DNA of 38,530 nucleotides from Bacteroidales bacterium (GTDB lineage: Bacteria > Bacteroidota > Bacteroidia > Bacteroidales > Tenuifilaceae): the NCBI GenBank assembly GCA_018056955.1, contig JAGPEQ010000016.1, forward strand, positions 1 to 38,530. Direction: 5' to 3'. Below the pieces are notes generated by a model. That model had not been told where the DNA came from and ran no database searches. It saw only the letters and a program-made list of their open reading frames with translations. The translations under genes and the position numbers were made by a program. Within the stretch, counting starts at the first letter, position 1, and each line of letters opens with the position of its first letter. Of this stretch, positions 7,478 through 16,639 are shown one piece after another.

Positions 7478-9889
7478 ATGAGCACAACCAAAATTAAATT
7501 TAGTAAAGAAGAGATATTAAACGACTACTACATTGCCCACCTAAGCCGCAATATAAGCCTTATGGGGCGTAAGGAGGTGTTAACCGGTAAAGCAAAATTT
7601 GGAATTTTTGGCGATGGTAAAGAGCTTGCTCAAATTGCCCTTGCTAAAACCTTCAAGGAAGGCGATTGGCGTTCGGGCTACTACCGCGACCAAACCTTTA
7701 TGATGGCGGCAGGACTGTTTACCGCTAAGGAGTTTTTTGCCCAGCTTTACGGTCAAACCGATATTGAACTTAACCCGGGTAATGCAGGTAGAACCTTTAA
7801 CAATCATTTTGCCACCCGCAGCCTAAATCCCGATGGCACATGGAAGGATTTAACAAAGCAAAAGAATAGCACACCTGACATATCCCCTACAGCTGGCCAA
7901 ATGCCCCGATTACTTGGGTTAGCCTGGGCATCAAAACTTTTCAGGAACAACAAGGAACTTTGGCGATTTGAGCAATTTAGCCGTAAAGGGAACGAGGTTG
8001 CATTCGGTACAATTGGCGATGCCAGCACATCGGAAGGGCATTTTTGGGAAACCCTCAATGCTGCGGCAGTGCTTCAAGTTCCAATGGTTGTTGCAGTCTG
8101 GGACGATGGCTATGGAATCTCTGTACCTAGGGATTACCAAACAGCTAAGGGAAATATCTCAGAACTTGTAAAAGGCTTTGAGAAAGGCGAATCCGACGTA
8201 AACGGAATATATATATACCGTGTAAAAGGTTGGGACTATCCAGCTCTGATTGAAACATTTACACAAGGAGTTGAACGCTCAAGAACCGAACAGGTCCCTG
8301 TTCTTTTCCATGTAACGGAAATTACACAACCCCAAGGACATTCCACATCGGGTTCGCATGAGCGGTACAAATCGCCTGAGCGCTTGCAATGGGAAAAGGA
8401 TTACGACTGCAATGCACGTTTCCGTAATTGGATTGTTACTGAAGGCTACGCCACCGAAACCGAACTCAACGAAATTGAAGCTAAAGCCCAAGCCGATGCA
8501 AAAGCTGCACGCGAAAAGGCGTGGGCTGAGTTTACGAATCCTATCAAGAAGGAACGTGATGAGCTGATTAAAATTATTGATAACCGTTCATGTTTCTGCA
8601 AGCGCGAGCACATTGATAAGGTTGGTGAAATAACTGAACAGCTTAAGGCAATACCCAACCCTATCCGCAAGGATAATATTAGCGCAGCTAAACGCATTCT
8701 CCGCCATGTTTGCTCCGATTGCAGTATACGCGAAAAGCTTCAGGCCGACTTAACCGCCTGGATTGAACGCAACATGAACGATGGTTACGACAGGTACAGC
8801 TCGCATCTTTACTGCGAGACCGAACGAGCCGCATGGAAAGTGAAAGGAATTCCGCCGGTTTTCAAAGATGATTCACCTTTGGTTGCCGGACGTGAAATAC
8901 TTCGCGACAATTGGGATGCCCAGTTTCAGAAAAATCCCCTTCTGGTTATTTTTGGTGAGGATGTTGGAGGAATTGGAGGCGTAAACCAATCGTACGAAGG
9001 ATTACAAAAGAAGTATGGGGAAATTCGCATAAGCGATACAGGAATTAGAGAGAATACCATACTTGGACAAGGGCTTGGCCTAGCCCTCAGGGGTATGCGC
9101 CCCGTAGCTGAAATTCAGTACTTTGACTACCTCCTGTATGCGATCCAAACCATGAGCGACGACCTGGCCACCATACGGTGGAGAACAAAAAGTGGCCAAA
9201 TGGCGCCCCTTATTATTTCAACCCGAGGTCATAGGCTCGAAGGGGTTTGGCATGCTGGCTCACCTTTAAGCATGGTTATCAACTCAATAAGGGGTGTTTA
9301 CGTTTGCGTTCCTCGCAATATGACTCAGGCTGCTGGCTTTTACAACACTCTACTCGAAGCGGATGACCCAGCACTGGTAATTGAACCCTTGAATGGTTAC
9401 CGCTTAAAGGAAAAACGACCCGAAAATATTGGTGAGTATAAGATCCCATTAGGAGTTCCCGAGATTCTTCGCGAGGGTTCCGATGTTACACTAGTTACCT
9501 ATGGCAGCTGCGTTCGTATAGCCCAGGAAGCCGTTGAACAGCTTTGGGAGTTTGGAATTTCTGTTGAACTGATAGATGTTCAAACACTCTTACCTTTCGA
9601 TTTACCTAACCTAATTCTTGATTCAATAAAGAAAACAAACCGAATTGTATTCTTTGATGAGGATGTTCCTGGAGGTGCAACAGCCTACATGATGCAAAAG
9701 GTACTTGAAGAGAGGGCAGGATACCAATACCTCGATTCACCCCCAAAAACAATTACAGCACGTGAGCATCGTCCAGCCTATACAACCGATGGCGACTACT
9801 TCTCGAATCCCAATGCCGAGGATGTTTTTGATGGAATATACGAATTGATGCACGAAGTTAACCCCAAACGCTACCCTAAACTATTCTAA
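7478..9889 (+). CDS. 2-oxoacid dehydrogenase E1, fused alpha and beta subunits
   Basis: Thiamine-diphosphate E1 component that decarboxylates a 2-oxoacid and passes the acyl group to lipoyl-E2. Here alpha and beta are one 803-residue chain, as is common in Bacteroidota. The alpha half spans about 1-385 with the ThDP/Mg motif GDASTSEGHFWETLN (180-194) and WDDGYGIS (208-215), where the usual NN is DD. After a Cys-containing linker (about 390-455), the beta half runs from about 465 with FGEDVGGIGGV, YFDYLLYA, GGATAYMMQ and the C-terminal transketolase fold. Sequence character is closest to branched-chain 2-oxoisovalerate dehydrogenase E1. No E2 or E3 gene is nearby, so the complex is assembled from elsewhere. 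The ATG at 7478 is the first in frame. A hairpin terminator follows directly. Confidence 0.9.
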   Translation: MSTTKIKFSKEEILNDYYIAHLSRNISLMGRKEVLTGKAKFGIFGDGKELAQIALAKTFKEGDWRSGYYRDQTFMMAAGLFTAKEFFAQLYGQTDIELNPGNAGRTFNNHFATRSLNPDGTWKDLTKQKNSTPDISPTAGQMPRLLGLAWASKLFRNNKELWRFEQFSRKGNEVAFGTIGDASTSEGHFWETLNAAAVLQVPMVVAVWDDGYGISVPRDYQTAKGNISELVKGFEKGESDVNGIYIYRVKGWDYPALIETFTQGVERSRTEQVPVLFHVTEITQPQGHSTSGSHERYKSPERLQWEKDYDCNARFRNWIVTEGYATETELNEIEAKAQADAKAAREKAWAEFTNPIKKERDELIKIIDNRSCFCKREHIDKVGEITEQLKAIPNPIRKDNISAAKRILRHVCSDCSIREKLQADLTAWIERNMNDGYDRYSSHLYCETERAAWKVKGIPPVFKDDSPLVAGREILRDNWDAQFQKNPLLVIFGEDVGGIGGVNQSYEGLQKKYGEIRISDTGIRENTILGQGLGLALRGMRPVAEIQYFDYLLYAIQTMSDDLATIRWRTKSGQMAPLIISTRGHRLEGVWHAGSPLSMVINSIRGVYVCVPRNMTQAAGFYNTLLEADDPALVIEPLNGYRLKEKRPENIGEYKIPLGVPEILREGSDVTLVTYGSCVRIAQEAVEQLWEFGISVELIDVQTLLPFDLPNLILDSIKKTNRIVFFDEDVPGGATAYMMQKVLEERAGYQYLDSPPKTITAREHRPAYTTDGDYFSNPNAEDVFDGIYELMHEVNPKRYPKLF

Positions 9890-9892
9890 GCA

Positions 9893-9920
9893 AAAAAAGC
9901 CCAGTTTCCCGGGCTTTTTT
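9893..9920. terminator. Bidirectional terminator between E1 and nhaC
   Basis: Stem AAAAAAGCCC (9893-9902) pairs with GGGCTTTTTT (9911-9920) around an 8-base loop. The T-run follows the G/C core on both strands, so it can end both the E1 gene and the convergent antiporter gene, whose stop is five bases further on. Confidence 0.85.
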
Positions 9921-9925
9921 AATAT

Positions 9926-11419
9926 CTATTCCTGCTCAAACTTTAACTCCACTGGCGAGTTCTCGTCTTCCCGCTCTATTTCCTGCATTTCCTCAGGAGT
10001 GAATCTTCTTATCTTAAACCCGATTGTAGCAATAAACACACTCATAAAGGGGCTAATAATATTGAAGAATGCATAGGGCGCATAGCTAAAAGTTGGAACA
10101 CCAAGCACAGCGGCTTGGGTTGCACCACAAGTATTCCATGGGATAAGCACCGATGTAACCGTTCCAGAATCTTCCAGCGTTCTGCTTAGTAGTTCTGGTT
10201 TATACCCCCTTTTCCGGAATGTTTTAGCAAACATTCGGCCGGGAACTACAATGGAAATGTACTGGTCCGATGCTGTAACGTTGAAGAATAGGCAGCTAGT
10301 AACAACCGAGGCCACCAGGCTTGCAGTTGATTTAGCAAACCTAATTATTGTTTCAGTTATCTTCACCAGCAAACCTGCCGATTCCATAACACCACCAAAA
10401 ATCATTGCTGTTATAATAAGCCAAATGGTATTCATCATGCCAGCCATGCCGCGCGTTGTAAGCAACTCGTTCATTTGAGCATCGCCCGAATTGATTGTTA
10501 CTTTCCCAAACATGCTTTTCATCACTGCTATATAGCCGGCCTCCGGGTAGTTATCTGTAACTCCTGATACCTGCTCAACTATGTGAGGTTGAAAAATTAT
10601 AGCAAAAACACCACCAAGCAAAACACCAAACATAATTGATGGTAAAGGAGGCGTTTTCTTAACAATTACCACAATCAAAAAGATGGGTACAAGCAAAAGC
10701 CATGGTGAGATGTTGAAGGTAGAGGTTAGGGTATTCATTGTGGTTTGAACATCAACAACGCCTTGTGGTTCAAACCTAAGTCCTATAACCAGAAAAATGA
10801 TAAGGGTAATTGCTAATGAAGGAATTGTTGTAATGGTCATATACTTTACATGCGTAAACAGGTCCGTTCCGGCCATGGCTGGTGCCAGGTTAGTGGTATC
10901 GCTCAAGGGTGACATTTTGTCGCCAAAATAGGCTCCCGATACTATTGCACCAGCAATTATGGCGTGATTAAAGCCTAGCGCATTGCCAATTCCAAGCAAG
11001 GCCACCCCCATGGTGGCAACTGTTGACCAAGAACTCCCCGTTGCAAGTGAAACTAATGCTGTAATAACAACCGTAGCAAACAGAAATATTTTGGGATGAA
11101 GGATTTTTAAACCGTAATATATTAGTGTTGGAACAACGCCGCTAATCATCCATGTACCAGCCAGTGCACCAATCAACATTAGTATTAGTATTGATGGCAT
11201 GGCCGATCCTATGGTCTTTACAATGATTTGCCTAATGTAACTCCACTTATAGCCCAAATGAATAGCAATAGCGGAACCTATAGTTGAAGCAAGCAGCAAT
11301 GCTATTTGGTTAGCTCCCGATAGCGTTTCATCGCCAAAGTAAATCACATTCAAAGTGAGAAAAAGAATCAGAAATGCAATGGGAATAATGCCATGAATGA
11401 GTTTTGGTTGCTTTATCAT
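9926..11419 (-). CDS. nhaC: Na+/H+ antiporter, NhaC family
   Basis: Secondary transporter exchanging Na+ for protons across the inner membrane. About 497 residues with roughly a dozen hydrophobic helices. The family signature region TGSSWSTVATMGVALLGIG and YFGDKMSPLSDTTNLA, with conserved Ser, Asp and Asn/Thr, is present, as is a second-half GTVTSVLIPWNTCGATQ. The longest frame begins with a TTG at 11425. I prefer the ATG at 11419 (MIKQPKLIHG), which puts the first helix at residues 8-28. Its location near ApbE and an NqrM-like protein fits a sodium-based energy economy, but nothing ties them transcriptionally. Transported amino acid/proton exchange, as in malate-lactate antiporter relatives, cannot be excluded. 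Confidence 0.87.
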   Translation of the reverse strand: MIKQPKLIHGIIPIAFLILFLTLNVIYFGDETLSGANQIALLLASTIGSAIAIHLGYKWSYIRQIIVKTIGSAMPSILILMLIGALAGTWMISGVVPTLIYYGLKILHPKIFLFATVVITALVSLATGSSWSTVATMGVALLGIGNALGFNHAIIAGAIVSGAYFGDKMSPLSDTTNLAPAMAGTDLFTHVKYMTITTIPSLAITLIIFLVIGLRFEPQGVVDVQTTMNTLTSTFNISPWLLLVPIFLIVVIVKKTPPLPSIMFGVLLGGVFAIIFQPHIVEQVSGVTDNYPEAGYIAVMKSMFGKVTINSGDAQMNELLTTRGMAGMMNTIWLIITAMIFGGVMESAGLLVKITETIIRFAKSTASLVASVVTSCLFFNVTASDQYISIVVPGRMFAKTFRKRGYKPELLSRTLEDSGTVTSVLIPWNTCGATQAAVLGVPTFSYAPYAFFNIISPFMSVFIATIGFKIRRFTPEEMQEIEREDENSPVELKFEQE

Positions 11420-11597
11420 ACCCAATTAAAATTTTTCGAAAATAGCAATAATCCTGATATGAACTCCATCGTCCCCGAGCATTAACATACAAAGGATGCG
11501 TTCATTTAAAAATCGTTCAGGAAAATTATTATGGAAAAGCAATTCAAAAGAAAAATTTGGCATATTTTTGGATAGTTGAAGAGTGAAACAAATCAGG

Positions 11598-11605
11598 AAG
11601 GAGGT
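11598..11605 (+). promoter_or_regulatory. Strong Shine-Dalgarno site for yqgE
   Basis: AAGGAGGT lies four bases before the ATG at 11610. Such a full Shine-Dalgarno match is uncommon in this window and decides the start against the upstream GTG at 11583. Confidence 0.7.
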
Positions 11606-11609
11606 GGTT

Positions 11610-12209
11610 ATGGCAAAAGGAAAAGAAATCGATATCAACCTGTTTGATATTAAGTTCAAACAAATTCCACCTAAATCCGGCAGAGTGCTAATTGCCCAGC
11701 CATCCCTGAACGATCCGTTTTTTAAGCGGACAGTAATCTACCTGGTTGAACACGATGCAAATGGCTGCATGGGATTTATTGTAAACCGCAAGCTAAACAT
11801 CAGCCTTAGCGATATATTGGTCGATTTTCCGGATGTTGATGTGAACGTGTCGGTTGGCGGACCGGTTAGCCCTGAAACCATTAATTTTCTGCACACCTTT
11901 GGCGATCTAATACCAAATTCATACCCCCTGGGAAATGGAATTTACATGAATGGCGATATCAACGCATTAAAATCGCTTGCCATTGCCGGTAAGGTAAACG
12001 CCAAGAATTTAAGGATTTTTATTGGTTACTCTGGCTGGGGGCCAAAGCAACTGGAGAATGAGATAAAGGAAAAGTCGTGGGTAGCGGCCAATTTTGCGCC
12101 AACCGATGTAATGAAAGGGGTTTACGATAACTGGTACTTTGCCGTTCAGCAACTGGGCGAAAAGTTTAAGGTTTGGACTATATATCCTGAAAATCCATCG
12201 CTAAACTAA
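11610..12209 (+). CDS. YqgE/AlgH family protein
   Basis: A 199-residue cytoplasmic protein of the DUF179 YqgE/AlgH family. Its fold is known but its biochemical role is not; family members have been tied to transcription regulation in pseudomonads. Recognisable segments are GRVLIAQPSLNDPFFKRTVIYLVEHDANGC in two parts, GFIVNR, VGGPVSPET, and the FIGYSGWGPKQLENEI motif, followed by ADFAPTDV-like NFAPTDVMKG. The start is placed at the ATG preceded by a strong ribosome-binding site rather than the GTG 27 bases upstream. Its 3' end overlaps the convergent aminotransferase gene by nine bases. Family identity is sure; function is not. Confidence 0.9.
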   Translation: MAKGKEIDINLFDIKFKQIPPKSGRVLIAQPSLNDPFFKRTVIYLVEHDANGCMGFIVNRKLNISLSDILVDFPDVDVNVSVGGPVSPETINFLHTFGDLIPNSYPLGNGIYMNGDINALKSLAIAGKVNAKNLRIFIGYSGWGPKQLENEIKEKSWVAANFAPTDVMKGVYDNWYFAVQQLGEKFKVWTIYPENPSLN

Positions 12210-13064
12210 ATCCTTAAAGGTTGCTTTATTTAGCTCAATGCTGAGGTGCCTGGACACAGTGTTAAAGTAGCGATTGCTCCCAAGTCCAAGAACCCAACGG
12301 ATTCCACTAATTGCGTTTGTAATAAAGAACTCATCGCATGTGCTGAAAACCTTGGTGTTTAGGGCTACATCATCAAAAACTTTATACCCTAAACTGCGGG
12401 CAAGGTTTATTACAACCCTGCGCATAATTCCCGGAATACACCCCTCCGTAAGCCCTGGTGTAAATATCTCGCCTCTCTTAACAACAAAGACATTCGATGA
12501 AATAGTCTCAGCTACCCGCCCAAACTCGTTGAGAATAATGCACTCATCGAGTAAATTTCTTTTCCTGTAAAGTCCCGCTTTCACGTAAAGTAAGGCGTTA
12601 CAGCTTTTTACTGTTGATAGAATATTTACCGATTTTTTAATATCAGGGTAAACATCTACTATTAAACCTTGTTGGTTGTAAGCGTAAAACTTAAAGTCTA
12701 GGGGCTGACTCTCCACAATAATTGATGCATCGCTACTTTCGGGTGTGTAAAGCCCCTCCCCATTTCTAAAAACTGTAACTCTTACTCGGGTGCTCCCAAA
12801 ATGGCGGTTCTTATTGAGTAACTTGGTGATTACCTCCCCAAGTTTAACTTTTGATATGGAAGAGGGTTTTTCAATCTCCAGAATTTGTAATCCTTTGGTC
12901 AATCTTTCATAATGTAATTCCAGATGGTAAGGCTCAGTTCCGTAACAATGAATTGTTTCAAACAGACCATCGCCGTAACGGAAAGACCGGTTTGAAACGG
13001 CCAATACCATACTATCGGCACGATGGAACTCACCATTATACCATATGTAAGCATTTTGGGTCAT
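12201..13064 (-). CDS. Class IV aminotransferase (PabC / branched-chain aminotransferase fold)
   Basis: A PLP enzyme of fold type IV, about 287 residues from the ATG at 13064 (the longer frame starts at TTG 13073). The conserved early motif RYGDGLFETI (29-38), the PLP lysine in TVKSCNALLYVKAG (Lys153) and EXISSNVFVV (Glu186) are all present. The family includes aminodeoxychorismate lyase (PabC), branched-chain aminotransferase and D-amino acid aminotransferase. Size and the RYGDGLFET form favour a PabC-like role in folate synthesis, but no pabB/pabA partner is in the window, so the substrate is left open. It is probably co-transcribed with the Nudix gene 15 bases upstream, and its end overlaps convergent yqgE by nine bases. 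Confidence 0.82.
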   Translation of the reverse strand: MTQNAYIWYNGEFHRADSMVLAVSNRSFRYGDGLFETIHCYGTEPYHLELHYERLTKGLQILEIEKPSSISKVKLGEVITKLLNKNRHFGSTRVRVTVFRNGEGLYTPESSDASIIVESQPLDFKFYAYNQQGLIVDVYPDIKKSVNILSTVKSCNALLYVKAGLYRKRNLLDECIILNEFGRVAETISSNVFVVKRGEIFTPGLTEGCIPGIMRRVVINLARSLGYKVFDDVALNTKVFSTCDEFFITNAISGIRWVLGLGSNRYFNTVSRHLSIELNKATFKDLV

Positions 13065-13079
13065 CACATACAAAGATAG

Positions 13080-13508
13080 CTATCCTTTTAGGTATTCAAT
13101 TGCCATTTCAAAAAGACGGGGTTGTACCCTTTTGTAGGTTAAATTCTCAGGGATACTCTTAAATGCTTTTACTTCCCCAATTTCACTATTGGGTAAAGTT
13201 TCAAGTTCAGTTATTTCGGCATAAAACATTCGCCCATAGGATACGGCCCCATCGAGCCGCACTGTATAATCAAATAGCTGCTTTATGGAGTATCGAATTG
13301 CTCCTGTTTCCTCAAAAAGTTCCCTATTTGCAGCCTCAACGGGCAATTCGCCCGGTTCGATATGGCCTCCTGGTAGTTCCCAGGTATCACGGTTTTTATT
13401 ACGCACCCATAGCCAATTCCCATTCATGTAACTAACAATAGCTACCAGTTGCAAAACACTTGCATCTAAACCATCAGGGTGTATAGTGATTTGCGCCTCG
13501 GCTTGCAT
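13080..13508 (-). CDS. Nudix hydrolase
   Basis: Hydrolyses a nucleoside diphosphate linked to another group. The complete Nudix box is visible at residues 48-70 (Gly48, Glu54, Arg62-Glu63-Leu64, Glu66-Glu67, Gly69) on a 142-residue chain. The preceding WELPGGHIEPGE gives the usual entry to the box. The ATG at 13508 (MQAEAQITIH) is preferred to a TTG at 13517. Substrate cannot be read from sequence; the family covers oxidised dNTPs, NADH, ADP-ribose and others. It sits in a minus-strand run: rhomboid protease 10 bases upstream, aminotransferase 15 bases downstream. Confidence 0.88.
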   Translation of the reverse strand: MQAEAQITIHPDGLDASVLQLVAIVSYMNGNWLWVRNKNRDTWELPGGHIEPGELPVEAANRELFEETGAIRYSIKQLFDYTVRLDGAVSYGRMFYAEITELETLPNSEIGEVKAFKSIPENLTYKRVQPRLFEMAIEYLKG

Positions 13509-13518
13509 GGGTATCAAA

Positions 13519-14133
13519 CTATAGCCCCAACTGCTTTAAAAAGAAAAAAAACAGCTTTGGGTCAATAAGGATTGGGTAAATGAATCCGAATACTGCACCT
13601 ACAAAGTGTGCATCGTGATTTATATTATCGCCTCCCTTACGGCTCATGTAGTTTGAGTAAAAAAGGTAAGCAATGGCAAACACAATTCCAGGAATTGGTA
13701 TAATAGCCATAAGGTAAAGCTTTTCCAGAGGACTAAAGAAAATGCTGAAAAACACAATAGCCGAGACAGCACCAGATGCACCTACGCTCTGGTAGTATGG
13801 GTCGTTCTTATGCTTTCTCAGCGTGGTTAACGATGAAACTATTGCTGCACCAAGGTAGAGAATGAGAAAGTGAACCTGGTGCATACCAATGCTACCAATA
13901 GATTGTAGTTGCTTTAATATTGATTCCACATACCTGCCAAACGATAGCAACACTATCATATTTACAAATAGGTGTAAAAAATTGGCATGAACAAAAGCAT
14001 GCGAAATCAACCTATACCACTCATTCCGCTTAAATACTATGTATGGGTTAAGCAGTAACTGCTGAAATAGGATGCTGTTTCCAAATGCAGCAAAGGAAAC
14101 AATAGCGGTAATAGCAATGATTATATAGGTCAT
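13519..14133 (-). CDS. Rhomboid family intramembrane serine protease
   Basis: A six-helix membrane protease of 204 residues that cleaves substrates within their transmembrane segments. The catalytic Ser is in GASGAVSAIV (Ser120) and the catalytic His in DAHFVGAVFGF (His176). The supporting HANFLHLFVNM motif (His49, His54, Asn58) and an early EWYRLISHAF are typical. No extra N- or C-terminal domain is present. The ATG at 14133 overlaps the holA stop by four bases (ATGA), so it is translationally coupled to holA. Substrates are unknown. Confidence 0.92.
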   Translation of the reverse strand: MTYIIIAITAIVSFAAFGNSILFQQLLLNPYIVFKRNEWYRLISHAFVHANFLHLFVNMIVLLSFGRYVESILKQLQSIGSIGMHQVHFLILYLGAAIVSSLTTLRKHKNDPYYQSVGASGAVSAIVFFSIFFSPLEKLYLMAIIPIPGIVFAIAYLFYSNYMSRKGGDNINHDAHFVGAVFGFIYPILIDPKLFFFFLKQLGL

Positions 14134-15176
14134 TTCCCAAATACTATAAGGTAAATTAGTTCCCGCAGCAGTTCGCCATGGTCGGTTGAACCGTTATTAA
14201 CACCCTTTGACCGCATATCGTACTCGCTGAGCCAGTGGATAATACTTACACAGCGCGATGGGCTGTATCGTTTTGCTGCCCTTTCGTACTCAGCAACAAA
14301 AAACTCGTTTACACCCAACTCCTTGGCCACTGATGCTTTTGATTTGTCAGCTAAAAAGTGATACTTTAATATTTTGATGAAATACTGGTAAATAGCAGTA
14401 ATGGTCAACACAAAAGGATTGGCATTGGGATTCCGTGCAAAGTGGTCGGCAATGCGCATGGCACGGGCAAAGTTCATCTCGCCAAGCGCCTTGGTTAGTT
14501 CAAAACGGTTAAAATCGCGGCTTATACCAATGTTTCGCTCAATATCTGTGGCCTGTATCTGTTTGCTATCAGCAGGAAGTATGATTGCTAGCTTATCAAG
14601 TTCATGGGCCAAGCGGCTCAAATCGTTACCAACAAACTCAGTTAGTAGGTTTGCTGCCAGTGGGTCAATTTTAATACCTTTATCCTTAAGGTATCCAACA
14701 ATCCAATCGGGAATTTGGTAGTCGTAAAACTTTTTTGATTCAAAGTAAATCCCCTTTTGCTTTGCAAGCTTTACAACCCCTGAGAACTTATCGGACGATT
14801 TCTTGCCATCGCTGGCTATTTTGTAACAAACAACCAGTATTGTTGAGTTCAACGGAGTTTTAAGGTAGATCTCCAAATCGGATAGGTTACGCACGTTCTG
14901 TGCTTCCTTAACAATTACTACCTGGTAGTTGGACATCATTGGAAAGCGACGTGCCGCGTTGATAATATCAGCAGCAGAAATATCCCGACCATAAACCACG
15001 GTCTGGTTGAATGCTTTCTCGGAACTGCTGAGCACATTGTCCTCAATGTACTCAGCAATCTTGTCGATAAAGTATGGTTCATCGCCGGTCAGAAAGTAAA
15101 TGGGTTTATATATCTTATTCTTCAGCTCCTGAAGAATATTTTGAAACGTTTCAACTGTCTGACTCTGCTTGGCCAT
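14130..15176 (-). CDS. holA: DNA polymerase III subunit delta (HolA)
   Basis: Delta opens the sliding clamp within the clamp-loader complex. The 348-residue length and AAA+-like layout fit: YKPIYFLTGDEPYFIDKI near the N-terminus (delta lacks a working Walker A), RRFPMMSNYQVVIVKEAQ, the VGNDLSRLAHELDKLAI segment in the middle domain, and the helical C-terminal collar domain. The ATG at 15176 is the family start. It is followed by the rhomboid gene with a four-base overlap and preceded by AMP nucleosidase nine bases upstream. In other Bacteroidota, from memory, holA lies next to AMP nucleosidase and the HsdR-N-like gene, the arrangement seen here. Confidence 0.92.
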   Translation of the reverse strand: MAKQSQTVETFQNILQELKNKIYKPIYFLTGDEPYFIDKIAEYIEDNVLSSSEKAFNQTVVYGRDISAADIINAARRFPMMSNYQVVIVKEAQNVRNLSDLEIYLKTPLNSTILVVCYKIASDGKKSSDKFSGVVKLAKQKGIYFESKKFYDYQIPDWIVGYLKDKGIKIDPLAANLLTEFVGNDLSRLAHELDKLAIILPADSKQIQATDIERNIGISRDFNRFELTKALGEMNFARAMRIADHFARNPNANPFVLTITAIYQYFIKILKYHFLADKSKASVAKELGVNEFFVAEYERAAKRYSPSRCVSIIHWLSEYDMRSKGVNNGSTDHGELLRELIYLIVFGK

Positions 15177-15185
15177 ATATCAAAC

Positions 15186-15956
15186 TTAAAAACGTAGGTG
15201 CTTTACCGATTCGCTGTTGTTTATCAAACGGGTTAATGATTCTATACCAATCTTTATCTGCTCCTCAACAAAGAGTGAATTTACCTTCTGATCGCTTTCA
15301 GCGGTTTTAACCCCTTCCGAAATCATGGGTTGGTCGGTAACCAGCAGAAGTGCCCCGGTAGGAATTTCATTATAGAAACCAACCGTAAAAATGGTTGCGG
15401 TTTCCATATCAATTGCCATTGCACGGGTACGGCGAAGGTACTCCTTGAAATTATCGTCGTACTCCCAAACCCTTCGGTTTGTTGTAACTACAGTACCTGT
15501 CCAGTAATCACGGTTGTGGTTACGAATGGTTGAGGAAACTACACGCTGTAGCGTAAATGCTGGCAAAGCGGGAACCTCAGGGGGCATATAGTCGTTTGAG
15601 GTTCCTTCGTGCCTTATAGCTGCAATGGGTAGTATAAAATCGCCTACGTTGTTCTTCTTTTTCAGGCCTCCACATTTTCCAAGGAAAAGTACCGCTTTGG
15701 GTTTTACGGCGCTTAACAAATCCATTATAGTTGCAGCATTGGGACTACCCATGCCAAAATCGATCATGGTTATACCATTTGCAGTGGCACAGGGCATGTT
15801 GGCATTTGGATTAACAATGGGGACATTAAAGTAATTAGCAAAGAATTCAAGGTACCCCCTAAAGTTGGTTAAAAGAATATGGGAACCAAAATCCTTAAGT
15901 GCTTGCCCGGTATACCTTGGTAACCAGTTCTCAACAATTTCTTCTTTTGTCTTCAT
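15186..15956 (-). CDS. amn: AMP nucleosidase
   Basis: Cleaves AMP to adenine and ribose 5-phosphate, part of purine salvage and adenylate balance. The 256-residue form lacks the long N-terminal domain of the E. coli enzyme, as is usual in Bacteroidota. The purine nucleoside phosphorylase fold shows in FGMGSPNAATIMDLLSA, VLFLGKCGGL and AMAIDMETATIFTVGF, the last holding the nucleobase/ribose-contacting Met-Glu. A Asp in LLVTDQPM is the expected catalytic site. The ATG at 15956 (MKTKEEIVENWLPRYTG) is taken as the start; a TTG at 15983 would add nine unlikely residues. It heads the holA/rhomboid/Nudix minus-strand run and has a TATCTTTG box about 39 bases upstream. Confidence 0.9.
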   Translation of the reverse strand: MKTKEEIVENWLPRYTGQALKDFGSHILLTNFRGYLEFFANYFNVPIVNPNANMPCATANGITMIDFGMGSPNAATIMDLLSAVKPKAVLFLGKCGGLKKKNNVGDFILPIAAIRHEGTSNDYMPPEVPALPAFTLQRVVSSTIRNHNRDYWTGTVVTTNRRVWEYDDNFKEYLRRTRAMAIDMETATIFTVGFYNEIPTGALLLVTDQPMISEGVKTAESDQKVNSLFVEEQIKIGIESLTRLINNSESVKHLRF

Positions 15957-15994
15957 ACCAACACATTTATATTTTATCAACAAGTATATTTCGG

Positions 15995-16024
15995 CAAAGA
16001 TACGGCTATTCGCTCAATCTTAAA
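15995..16024 (-). promoter_or_regulatory. Putative promoter for amn-holA run
   Basis: On the minus strand, TATCTTTG (16002-15995) matches the -7 consensus. A TTTA (16024-16021), one base off TTTG, lies 18 bases upstream of it. The leader to the ATG at 15956 would be about 30 bases. Confidence 0.5.
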
Positions 16025-16167
16025 ATAGTGTTTTTAAACATACTTAACAAAAGTGATGTGCTATTTTGGTGAAATTTTCTAGTAAAGGTTAATAATTACC
16101 AGCTTGTTTTGGCTGGCGAAAACGTTAGCAAGACCTAGGATGATTTAAAAATTTTTAATTTTGCTGC

Positions 16168-16632
16168 ATGAGCACAGCTAACGGAGGTTCGCTTAACTTT
16201 CCTGCCTACCAGTTCCGGGTAAAACAGGAAAATGGTAACCGTTACATTTTTGATGTAATCCGAAAAAAATTTATTGCACTTACCCCTGAAGAATGGGTTC
16301 GTCAGCATTTACTTAGCTACCTGATAACCGATTTAAACTTACCAGTAGGATTGATAGGTGTTGAGGTAAGTTTCTCATTCAATGGCGTAAACCATAGAGC
16401 CGATGTTGTAGTCTATAACCGAAAAGGCGAGCCAATACTACTTGCGGAATGTAAAGCGCCTAACGTGGAAATTACCAACGAGGTTGTTGATCAGATATGC
16501 AGGTATAACTATGCGCTGAATGCCGAATATTTGTTGGTAACTAACGGGTTAAAGCATTTAATTTTGTGGCTTTCTGAGGGAAAAGGATGGATAACCCTAG
16601 ATGGCTTCCCTGAGCTAAGGAATAAAATATAA
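16168..16632 (+). CDS. Orphan HsdR N-terminal-like nuclease-fold protein
   Basis: A 154-residue stand-alone protein matching the N-terminal domain of type I restriction R subunits (HSDR_N_2-type), a PD-(D/E)xK nuclease fold. The catalytic set is intact: Asp79 in HRADVVVYN, then Glu94 and Lys96 in LLAECKAP, with VVDQICRYN downstream. There is no helicase, methylase or specificity gene nearby, so this is not a restriction system. It is a small core protein recurring in Bacteroidota beside holA and amn, possibly a DNA repair or processing nuclease (inference). The stop is seven bases before the class V aminotransferase ATG, so the two are probably one operon. A TAATTTTG at 16156-16163 is a possible -7 box but would give almost no leader. 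Confidence 0.82.
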   Translation: MSTANGGSLNFPAYQFRVKQENGNRYIFDVIRKKFIALTPEEWVRQHLLSYLITDLNLPVGLIGVEVSFSFNGVNHRADVVVYNRKGEPILLAECKAPNVEITNEVVDQICRYNYALNAEYLLVTNGLKHLILWLSEGKGWITLDGFPELRNKI

Positions 16633-16639
16633 CTAAGAT

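Noticed and set aside
16168-16632. Part of a type I restriction-modification system
   Set aside because: No helicase, HsdM or HsdS in either direction; neighbours are housekeeping genes.
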